Shown here in pieces: positions 44,140 to 51,912 of a stretch of DNA of 64,000 bases (position 1 is the first letter of the stretch; each line of letters begins with the position of its first letter). A program made the translations under genes and the position numbers. The stretch comes from RYN-111 sp963760125 (GTDB taxonomy: Bacteria; Actinomycetota; Actinomycetes; Mycobacteriales; SCTD01). The notes beneath the pieces are model-generated. The model was not told the DNA's origin, did not search any database, and saw only the letters and a program-made list of their open reading frames with translations. The stretch spans positions 1 through 64,000 of the forward strand of contig CAVXBV010000012.1 of assembly GCA_963760125.1 (NCBI GenBank). The letters run 5' to 3'.

Positions 44140-46462
44140 GTGAGCATGGGAGCACGTCCAGTTCTGTGCAACCAACGCTCACGAAAGTCTCTCGTGTCCT
44201 TCCTCCGCTCGGCCTCCGGCTCGGCAGCGACCAGCACCAGCTGGACGTGCCGCGGTCGCAGCACGTCCTGGACGTCCCTGGGGACGGAGCCCGCCGCCGC
44301 GTCCACGTCGTGGACGAGCACGACCTGGACCCAGCGGGCCAGCACGTCCTGGACCCGGCAGGCGAGCACGTCCTGGACCCGGGACGCCGCTACCGCACGG
44401 TCCACGTCATGGACGCGACGAGCCACGGTCACCGTCGCCGGAGCCCTCGCCGGCCTGTGCGCCTTCGGGCCCGGCGTGGCCACCGCAGCCACGATCGACC
44501 AGAGCGGCCCGACCCGTCAGTACGTCGTGCGCGCGGTGCCCGGCGCCCTCCCCACGCTCCACCGCGACCTCGGTCGCGTCGGGACCGTCGTCCGGCAGAT
44601 CGACCTCATCAACGCCGACGTCGTCAGCGTGACCGCCGCACAGGCCACGCGCCTGGCCCGCGACCCGCGTGTGGTCTCCGTGACACCGGACAGCGTGGTG
44701 CGCCTTGCCGGCACCAAGGCCGACGCGCCGACCGACCTGAAGCAGGCCGTCGCCGCGGCAGCCACCGCGCCGGAGCCGCCGACGGCCGATTCCGCCGTCG
44801 TGGCGGGCGTCGTGGACGCTGAGTCCAGCGCTCCCATCACCGCAGCGTCGGTCGCCGAGGTGTCTGCCGACGCCGCGGCGACGTCGGTCAAGGACGCCGG
44901 GAACACCGCGGTCATGGCCGCCCAGATGACGGCCAAGGACGCCAAGGCCGCGATGAAGGACGCCAAGGCCGCGGCAAAGGACGATCAGGTCAAGCTCAAG
45001 GCCAGGGACAAGGCCGCCGACCGGGCCGCCGAGCAGGCTGCGGCAGAGGCTGACAAGGCGCGCAAGGCGCTGGAGAAGGCCGCCAAGGAGTCCGCGCGCG
45101 CTGCCGCCAAGAGCCCAGTGGCCACGCTGGCGGACGTGGCCGGCGACATCGGCGCGGACGACCTGCAGGCAGCCGGAACCACGGGAGCGGGCATCGACGT
45201 CGCCCTCATCGACTCGGGCGTCTCCTCGATCGACGGCCTGGGGCGCAGCAAGGTCGTCCACGGTCCGGACCTGTCCTTCGACTCCCAGAACGCCGCAGCC
45301 CGGTACGCCGACGGCTACGGCCACGGCACGCACCTCGCGGGAATCATCGCCGGCCGTAGCGCGGGCCTCACGGGGATCGCTCCGGACGCCCGGATCGTCA
45401 GCGTGAAGGTCGCGGACCGCAACGGCTCCGCAGACGTCTCCCAGGTCATTGCCGGCATCGACTGGGTGGTCCGCCACGCGCAGACCGGCGGTCTGAACGT
45501 CCGGGTCCTGAACCTTTCGTTCGGCACGGACTCGAAGCAGGCCTACCAGCTCGACCCGCTGGCGTACGCCGCCGAGCAGGCATGGCACGCCGGCATCGTC
45601 GTCGTCGCCAGCGTCGGCAACGACGGCTCGACGCGTGGCCGGGTGTCCGACCCGGCGATCGACCCGTTCGTCATCGCCGTCGGTGCCGCAGACACCACCC
45701 TCCCCGTGACGAAGGTGGCAAGCTTCTCCGGCCGTGGTGACGGCGTGCGCAACCCCGACGTGCTCGCCCCCGGCGCGCACGTCGCGAGCCTCCAGCCGCA
45801 GGGCACCGTCGCCACCGTGGAGGGGGGCACGAAGGCGCGGCTGGCCGACGGGCTGTTCCTGGGCAGCGGGACCTCGCAGGCCGCAGCGGTCGTCTCCGGC
45901 TCGGCCGCCCTCCTGCTGTCCGCCCGTCCCGGGCTCACGCCGGACCAGGTCAAGGCCTTGCTGACCTCCACGGCGGTCCCGCTGCCGTCAGCCAAGGTGC
46001 GCGCGCAGGGCAACGGCCTGATCGATGTCGCTGTCGCGGTGAGCGCTGCCGCGCCGGACGCCCGGCAGTCCTTCGCTCGGTCGACAGGCACCGGAAGCCT
46101 GGACGCCGCGCGCGGCAGCCACCCGGTGCGCCTGGGCGAGGCTGTCCTCACCGGGGAGATCGACATCTTCGGGCGTCCCTGGCAGGGCCCGGCCACCGAC
46201 TTCTCCCAGTGGTCCAGCAACGACCTCACGACCACCAACTGGGGCGCCGTCGCCTGGGGCACGACCAACTGGGGCGCGGTCGCCTGGGGCGCCACCAACT
46301 GGGGCGCCACCAACTGGGGCGCGCACCAACTGGGGCGCCACCAACTGGGGCGCCACCAACTGGGGATCGGCGAGCAACTGGGCCGGCAGCAACTGGGCCG
46401 GCAGCAACTGGGCCGGCAGCAACTGGGCCGGCAGCAACTGGGCCGGCAGCAACTGGGGCTGA
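44140..46462 (+). CDS. Secreted S8 (subtilisin-like) serine protease with Trp-rich repeats; frameshift in tail
   Basis: From GTG 44140 (ATG 44146 possible). Residues 32-92 hold six STSWT motifs, oddly placed before the signal-peptide-like TVTVAGALAGLCAFGPGVAT. Next come a propeptide (RQYVVRAVPGALPTLHRDLG), an Ala/Lys helical insert and the S8 domain with Asp in VALIDSGVSS, His in GYGHGTHLAGI, Asn in VASVGNDG and Ser in GTSQAAAVVSG. The tail holds TNWGA and SNWAG repeats. The repeat frame changes at about 46322 (net +1); corrected, it ends at TGA 46460-46462, otherwise it reads on to 46530. It is probably exported and wall-associated. Confidence 0.8.
44233..44413. repeat. Array of degenerate GTCCTGGAC palindromic units
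   Basis: About eight units close to GCACGTCCTGGACSY are spread over 180 bp, for example the runs around 44260, 44340 and 44362. The centre GTCC-T-GGAC is palindromic. In the subtilase frame they read STSWT; in another open frame they read (Q/E/V)HVLD(P/V). Whether DNA or protein is the selected unit is unclear. Confidence 0.6.
46294..46456 (+). repeat. 15-bp Trp-codon repeats in the subtilase tail
   Basis: First type ACCAACTGGGGCGCC at 46294-46308 and 46309 onward, broken by one extra base at 46322-46324, then continuing. Second type AGCAACTGGGCCGGC in five perfect copies: 46373-46387, 46388-46402, 46403-46417, 46418-46432 and 46433-46447, plus a 9-base partial. In the corrected frame they encode TNWGA and SNWAG. 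Confidence 0.95.
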
Positions 46463-46559
46463 GCCCGCACGCTCATCACCCGCCTGACGGCTCAGGGAGC
46501 CACCCCAAGGTGCCGAGGCAGACAGGGTGACACCCGTGAAGCCAAGGCGGAGGGGAGGC

Positions 46560-49145
46560 GTGGTGAGCCAGCTGGCTGAGCCCACGCTGCGCCTCGGGCT
46601 GTGGCGTGCGCGGGTCTCCCCGAGGATGGGCGTCCTCGTGCTCATGACCGCCCTGGCCACCCTGGCCGTGGTCTGCCTCCAAGTCCTGTGGATCGACAAC
46701 GAGCGCGTCATCCAGAGCATCAGCCTGCCGTGGTGGCTGCTGCTGGCGATGTTCTGCGCGGTGGAGATGTTCGTCCTGCACGTCCAGGTCAAGCGTGAAG
46801 CCCGTACGGTGTCGATGAGCGAGATCCCGCTGGTGCTCGGCATGTTCTTCGCTCCACCCCTGACCACCGTGGCCGTCAGGGTCCTCGGAGCGGCACTGGT
46901 CTACGCCTTCTACCGGCGACAGACCCCGCTGAAGCTCTTCTTCAACACTGCGTTGAACGCCGCGGAGACCGCGGTGGCCCTGGTGCTCTTCCGGCTGGTG
47001 GCCACGGACATGCACGGCGTCGGCGGTCGCGCCTATCTCGGGGCCTACCTCGGCGCTGCCGTCGCGAGCGCTCTGGCGGCGATCTCGGTGGTGGTCGTCA
47101 TCTACTTCTACGAGGGCGTGCTGCGGCCGCGCGACGTGCTCGACTCGTTGCGCTCCGCCGTGCCCGTCGCCGCCCTGACGACGACGATGGGGCTCATCGC
47201 GTCCGCCTGTCTGATCCTGGACCTGGGCACGAGCTGGCTGCTCGGCATCGCGGCCGTCGTCGTGGTGATGGCCTACCGGGCCTACGCCTCGCTGTCGGAG
47301 CGCCACCTCTCTCTCGAGCGCCTCTACCGCTTCAGCCAGGTCGTGGGCGCGAAGCCCGAGATCGAGGGCGTCATGCGCAGCGTGCTCGGGCAGGCCCGCG
47401 ACCTACTGCGGGCTGAGCGCGCTGAGCTGACCTTCGTCCCGGGGGAGGGCAATGGGCTGCGGGTCATCTTCGACGGCGGCGACCGGCTCATCCGTGAGGA
47501 GGCGTCGCTCCCGCAGGAGGACTGGCTGTGGAAGCAGGTCGTGTCGGTCAACGCACCCGTTCTTCTCCAGCGGGGGAGCAAGGTCGCGGGCGCCCAGGCC
47601 TACCTCGCCGGCCGGGGGATGAGCGAGGCCATCGTGGCTCCGCTCCGCGGTGAGTCCGGCGTGGTCGGCCTGGTCACCGTCGGCGACCGGATGGGAAGCG
47701 TCCGCTCCTTCGACGCCAGCGACGTCCAGCTGCTCGAGACCGTGGCAAACCACGCCTCGGTCGCGCTGGAGCACGGGCGCCTCGTCGACCGCCTGCGCCA
47801 CGAGGCCCTGCACGACAGCCTGACCGGTCTGCCGAACCGGGCGGCTCTCGAAGCAGCCATCGGAGCCGCTCTCGCCGCCCGCGCACCGACCGCCGGGGTG
47901 GGGCTGCTCCTCATGGACCTGGACGGGTTCAAGGAGGTCAACGACACGCTCGGCCATCTGCATGGCGACCTCCTGCTCATCGAGGTCGGTCGTCGGCTTC
48001 GGGCGACGGTGCCCGCTGAAGCGTTTGTCGCCCGGCTCGGTGGTGATGAGTTCGCGGTGCTCCTGCCCGGCATCGCCGATGCCGACGAGGCGCTGCGGGT
48101 CGCGCGTGACGTGCTGACGGCTCTCGAGGTCCCCGCGCGGGTGGAGGACGTTCGCCTCGAGATCGGCGGCAGCATCGGGATCGCCCTCGCGCCGCTGCAC
48201 GGTCGCGAGGTGGGGGCCCTCCTCAAGGCCGCGGACGTCGCCATGTACTCCGCCAAGGCCGGCCGCCGCGGGGTCGAGGTCTACCGACGCGACCTCGACG
48301 GCAACGACCCGGCCCGGCTGCTGCTGGCGACGCAACTCAGGGAGGCCCTCGTCGGGGACGAGCTCGTGGTCTACGCCCAGCCGTTGGCACGCCTGGCCGA
48401 CGGGTCCGTCGCGGGCGTCGAGCTGCTCGTCCGCTGGCAGCACCCTGACCACGGCCTCATGCTCCCCGACAGCTTCATCCCCATCGCGGAGAAGACCGGG
48501 CTGCTGCGGCCACTCACGACCACGGTGCTGGGGGAGGGCGTTGCCGCCTGCGCCCGTTGGCTGGCCGAGGGCCGACGTCTGTCGGTGTCGGTGAACCTGT
48601 CGCCGCGCTCCCTGCTCGACCCCGACCTGGTGACGGACGTCGCGGCCCTGCTGCGGCTGCACGGTGTCCCGGCCGAGCTGCTCATCCTGGAGATCACCGA
48701 GTCCGGGGTCATCTCCGAGCTGGCTGACACGATGGCGGTCCTGACCAGCCTGCGCGCCCTCGGGGTGCAGCTCTCGGTGGACGACTTCGGGACCGGCTAC
48801 AGCTCCCTGAGCTACTTGTCTCGCCTGCCCGTCAACGAGGTCAAGATCGACCGCTCGTTCGTGGCCGCCATGGAGGCCGATCCGCAGGCCGTCGCCATCG
48901 TTCAGTCGGTCGTGGACCTCGGCCAGAACCTGGGGCTGCGCGTGGTGGCCGAGGGGGTGGAGAGCACGGCCGCGTGGGACCTGCTCGCCAGCATGGGCTG
49001 CAACATCGCGCAGGGCTTCCTCATGGCTCGTCCGATGCCGGTGGCCGCGATCAGCACCTGGCTGGACGGCTGCGGCGGGAACGCCCGTCCGCCGGACGCG
49101 ACGGTCGCTCCGCGGTTGCGCGTGGTCGGTTCCCGCACGCCCTGA
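46560..49145 (+). CDS. Membrane GGDEF-EAL protein (cyclic-di-GMP turnover)
   Basis: 861 residues from GTG 46560, with GGAGG at 46549-46553; GTGs at 46527 and 46563 are alternatives. Six or more membrane helices (LVLMTALATLAVVCLQVLWI and others) precede a GAF-like domain (LERLYRFSQVVGAKPEIEGV), then GGDEF intact in ARLGGDEFAVLLPG, then EAL. The EAL motif reads ELLVRW, keeping the metal-binding Glu; NLSPRSLLD, LEITESG, DDFGTGYSSLSYL, KIDRSFV and AEGVE are present, so phosphodiesterase activity is plausible. It follows the subtilase closely, suggesting shared surface or motility control. Confidence 0.9.
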   Translation: MVSQLAEPTLRLGLWRARVSPRMGVLVLMTALATLAVVCLQVLWIDNERVIQSISLPWWLLLAMFCAVEMFVLHVQVKREARTVSMSEIPLVLGMFFAPPLTTVAVRVLGAALVYAFYRRQTPLKLFFNTALNAAETAVALVLFRLVATDMHGVGGRAYLGAYLGAAVASALAAISVVVVIYFYEGVLRPRDVLDSLRSAVPVAALTTTMGLIASACLILDLGTSWLLGIAAVVVVMAYRAYASLSERHLSLERLYRFSQVVGAKPEIEGVMRSVLGQARDLLRAERAELTFVPGEGNGLRVIFDGGDRLIREEASLPQEDWLWKQVVSVNAPVLLQRGSKVAGAQAYLAGRGMSEAIVAPLRGESGVVGLVTVGDRMGSVRSFDASDVQLLETVANHASVALEHGRLVDRLRHEALHDSLTGLPNRAALEAAIGAALAARAPTAGVGLLLMDLDGFKEVNDTLGHLHGDLLLIEVGRRLRATVPAEAFVARLGGDEFAVLLPGIADADEALRVARDVLTALEVPARVEDVRLEIGGSIGIALAPLHGREVGALLKAADVAMYSAKAGRRGVEVYRRDLDGNDPARLLLATQLREALVGDELVVYAQPLARLADGSVAGVELLVRWQHPDHGLMLPDSFIPIAEKTGLLRPLTTTVLGEGVAACARWLAEGRRLSVSVNLSPRSLLDPDLVTDVAALLRLHGVPAELLILEITESGVISELADTMAVLTSLRALGVQLSVDDFGTGYSSLSYLSRLPVNEVKIDRSFVAAMEADPQAVAIVQSVVDLGQNLGLRVVAEGVESTAAWDLLASMGCNIAQGFLMARPMPVAAISTWLDGCGGNARPPDATVAPRLRVVGSRTP

Positions 49146-49156
49146 GGACGCTCAGG
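49141..49156. terminator. Short hairpin shared by convergent genes
   Basis: CCTGAG (49141-49146), loop GACG, CTCAGG (49151-49156). It spans the stop codons of the GGDEF-EAL gene and the convergent gene at 49152, so it could end both transcripts. Stability is modest and there is no U-tract. Confidence 0.35.
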
Positions 49157-49910
49157 CAGGGCCGAGGGCTCTGCGGGTGGCCTGCTCGGCGTCCTGCAGC
49201 CCTTGACGGAGCCCCTCGACCTCGCTGGTCAAGGAAGCGAGGTCGGCCGGACTCGGGTCGAGCTGTCCGACCGCGGCGGCTGTGGCCCGGACCTCCGCGA
49301 CCCGCGCAACCAGCCCTTCGAGCCCCAGCGCGCTCGACTGCAGGCGGTCGGCGAGCTGCTGCTGGGTGGCCCGCAGACGGTCGCGTACGGCGAGCCGGTC
49401 GGCCACCGCGTCCGCAGAGCGGCGCGCGGGGCTGTCCGCGGGCGAACGCTCGGCGGCGGCCCGCAGCCGGGCTACTTCGCCCTCGAGGTCGACGCCGTCG
49501 GCGCGGTTGAGGGCTCCCGCGACCGCCACGGTCTGCCCGCCGAGCCGGCGCATCGTCTGCAGGACGGCGTCGGCCTCGGCAGCGGCGCGTGCCGTGGCCA
49601 GGTCGGTCGCGCTGAGCGGGGTGCCCGTGGCCATGTCGTCGAGCTGCTGGACCGCGCGTTCGGCGCGGGCCAGCCAGAACGCGGCGGCGGTCCCGTCCGG
49701 CGGGCGGGGGAGGCGAACGGGCGCCGACGTGGTGCGCCCGGCGCCCTCACCGAGGAGCACTCCGGTGGCGACCTTCACGCCGTACACGGCGGCGCCGATG
49801 GCCACACCCACGACCAGGCCGGCGCCCGGGAGGACGCCGGCGACACCGCCCACGACCCCCGCGATGAGCAGCCCCCAGGGGTCTGAGGCTTCGCGGGTGA
49901 TCCGGCCCAT
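49152..49910 (-). CDS. Hypothetical membrane-anchored coiled-coil protein
   Basis: 252 residues from ATG 49910. An N-terminal glycine-rich hydrophobic segment (GLLIAGVVGGVAGVLPGAGL, then VVGVAIGAAVYGVKVATGVL) is followed by long Ala/Arg/Glu helices likely to form coiled coils (ATARAAAEADAVLQTMRRLG, ASLTSEVEGLRQGLQDAEQA). No known family was recognised. Its start overlaps the stop of the VWA/solute-binding gene by 1 bp (TGATG), so the two are cotranscribed and probably act together at the membrane. Confidence 0.65.
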   Translation of the reverse strand: MGRITREASDPWGLLIAGVVGGVAGVLPGAGLVVGVAIGAAVYGVKVATGVLLGEGAGRTTSAPVRLPRPPDGTAAAFWLARAERAVQQLDDMATGTPLSATDLATARAAAEADAVLQTMRRLGGQTVAVAGALNRADGVDLEGEVARLRAAAERSPADSPARRSADAVADRLAVRDRLRATQQQLADRLQSSALGLEGLVARVAEVRATAAAVGQLDPSPADLASLTSEVEGLRQGLQDAEQATRRALGPA

Positions 49911-51718
49911 CAGAAGTTGGACAGGACCGCGGTGAAGACCTTGTCGATGGACGCGGGAGAGGAGGCGTCGTACGCCACCCCTCGGGCGGCATCCGCGACG
50001 CTGCGCAGCGTCGGCAGGTCGGCGTCCTGGCCGTACCCGATCGGGAAGAACCGGACGGACCGTGCGGTGTCCTCGGGGGCGAGCTGGCGCAGCAGGCTGG
50101 TGAGGTCGTTGTCGGCCGGGTACTCGTTCTGCCCGTCGGTCAGCAGCACCACCGCGCTGATCGTCGAGGGGGAGACCTTGTCGGCCATCGTGCGGAAGGC
50201 CGCCCGGGCGGTGGCGTAGAGCGCCGTCCCGCCGCGGGGCGACAGGCCCGCGATCTGCTTCTGCAGCAACGGTCGGGCCCGGGCGATGGGGGTGAACGGC
50301 ACGAGCTCGCGGTAGGGCTCGGCCGCGCCGTTCAGCGGCGTGGAGAACGACCACAGGGCGACGTCGTCGTTGGGTCCGAACTCGCCGAGCGCACGCAGCG
50401 CGGCCTTCTTGGCGGTCTCGAGCTTGGTGTCACCGTTGCCCGCGTCGTCACCCATCGACCCTGAGGTGTCGATCACCAGCAGGACCCGGGCGCCCTTGCG
50501 CTGGGCGTTCCACAGCGCCGCGACCTGCGCCAGGACCTTGGGAGCCGGCGGACGCAGGACCGTCGTGGGCTGCTGGGGGAGCAGACCGTTGGCCTCGGTG
50601 ATCAGCGGCCCGGGGGTGTTGTCGCTGCTGCGGAAAGCGGCAGCCGCGAGCTGCTTTTGTGTGTCGCCGTCCTGCAGCACCTTCAGGAAGGCTGCCGCGC
50701 CGGTCCGCACCTCGTCGGTGACCCAGTCGCCCTGCAGCACGGCATAGGGGGAGTCGGACAGCAGCGTCCCCTCCTTGGGGTAGATGGCGACCAGGGGGAT
50801 CTTGGGCTTGGCGTGCTGGCCGAGGGTCTTGGGGTCGCCGGTGGGGTTGCCCTGGTTGTAGTCCCAGACCGACTTCTCCTCGACGGCGACGGCGCTGATG
50901 TAGGACAGCCCCTGCCCCCGGTCGTCCGCCTTCTGCAGGTTGGACAAGAACGTGAGCGTCGTGTCGCCGTAGTGCACGACGGCGTTCTCGACAGCCCGGG
51001 CGTAGGCCTGGACCTTGGGGTCCTTGAGCTCGTCCAGGGTGAGGTCGCTGGAGGACCCGGTGGCGGCGACGTACGTCCCGATGGTGGCGTTCAGGCCCGA
51101 GGTGCTGAAATTGGGGTTGGTCTTGCCCAGGGTGAACGCGCCGAACTTCTCGCCCACGCTGGCCCAGCCGCGCGGGTCCTGCGCCAGGCGGTAGACGTCG
51201 CCCCAGCCGAGCGGTTTGCTCGGCCAGCCCAGCGCGACCGCCATGGGCTTGGGCATGGCGATGACCAGCGGGGAGTTGGCCAGCGACGGCAGCGCACCGT
51301 CGCCGATGAGGTCGGGCTTGTCCTGCGTGCTGGTCTTCTGCCGCAGCAGCTGCGTCCAGGAGCTCGCCGCCGGCGACCAGACATCGGGACGGGGTCCGTC
51401 CACCGCCTCGTCCCAGCCGCGGGCGAGCGCCTCCGCGGCGCCGCCACTGGACTTGCTGACCACGGCGGCGGTGAAGCACGTGCCGTCCACCTTCGTGCCG
51501 TTCCACGTCTGAGCGATCTGCTGCATCAGCGCGGCCTTCTCCGAGCTGGCCGCGATGGTGATGGTGGTGCAGCCGTCGGTGTTCGCACTCGGTGAGGTGC
51601 CCGGCGCGCCGGCGTCGTTGCTCCCGCTACCGGTCACGCTGCGCACGACCAGGATCAGCGCGACCCCAGCGATCGCCGCGATCACCAGCGGACCGCGTCG
51701 CGGACTGCCCTCAGCCAT
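49910..51718 (-). CDS. Membrane-anchored solute-binding plus VWA domain protein
   Basis: 602 residues from ATG 51718. One N-terminal membrane helix (PLVIAAIAGVALILVVRSVT) acts as anchor. Residues 45-370 resemble an extracellular solute-binding domain (CTTITIAASSEKAALMQQIA, PDVWSPAASSWTQLL, KIPLVAIYPKEGTLLSDSPY). A C-terminal von Willebrand A domain follows with an intact MIDAS: VLLVIDTSGSMGDDAG, then GGTALYATARAAFR and VVLLTDGQNEYP. The fusion suggests ligand sensing coupled to metal-dependent protein adhesion outside the cell. It forms an operon with the coiled-coil gene. Confidence 0.82.
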   Translation of the reverse strand: MAEGSPRRGPLVIAAIAGVALILVVRSVTGSGSNDAGAPGTSPSANTDGCTTITIAASSEKAALMQQIAQTWNGTKVDGTCFTAAVVSKSSGGAAEALARGWDEAVDGPRPDVWSPAASSWTQLLRQKTSTQDKPDLIGDGALPSLANSPLVIAMPKPMAVALGWPSKPLGWGDVYRLAQDPRGWASVGEKFGAFTLGKTNPNFSTSGLNATIGTYVAATGSSSDLTLDELKDPKVQAYARAVENAVVHYGDTTLTFLSNLQKADDRGQGLSYISAVAVEEKSVWDYNQGNPTGDPKTLGQHAKPKIPLVAIYPKEGTLLSDSPYAVLQGDWVTDEVRTGAAAFLKVLQDGDTQKQLAAAAFRSSDNTPGPLITEANGLLPQQPTTVLRPPAPKVLAQVAALWNAQRKGARVLLVIDTSGSMGDDAGNGDTKLETAKKAALRALGEFGPNDDVALWSFSTPLNGAAEPYRELVPFTPIARARPLLQKQIAGLSPRGGTALYATARAAFRTMADKVSPSTISAVVLLTDGQNEYPADNDLTSLLRQLAPEDTARSVRFFPIGYGQDADLPTLRSVADAARGVAYDASSPASIDKVFTAVLSNF

Positions 51719-51800
51719 GTGACCCCCTGCTCGGTGTGAGCCTCATCCTCACACCTGCCTGTGACGTCTGGGGGACCGACCCGCACCCGTCCTGTCCGTG

Positions 51801-51828
51801 ACTTGACATAATGTCGATTATCGGCGCC
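51801..51828 (-). other. dif: Probable XerCD dif site (chromosome dimer resolution)
   Basis: Read on the - strand: XerC arm GGCGCCGATAA, 6-bp centre TCGACA, XerD arm TTATGTCAAGT (28 bp in all). E. coli dif has arms GGTGCGCATAA and TTATGTTAAAT, so the XerD arm matches 9 of 11 and the inner half of both arms is the same. It lies in a 194-bp gap between two - strand genes, is AT-rich against its surroundings, and falls where the dominant gene strand switches from + to -. xerD is encoded at 20611. Confidence 0.85.
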
Positions 51829-51912
51829 ACGCTGCCTGCTTCGGGGAACCGCCGCTCCGCAGCACAGCGTTCAGGCCGGACGTCGGTCCGTCGACGTCCC
51901 GAGGTCGCGCCC

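Noticed and set aside
44097..44822. Alternative frame with HVLDP repeats as a separate gene
   Set aside because: Beyond the repeats it is Arg-rich shadow sequence antagonistic to the clear subtilase frame.
46209..46487. Separate repeat-only gene in the subtilase tail
   Set aside because: It is another frame of the Trp-codon repeat and has no ribosome site.
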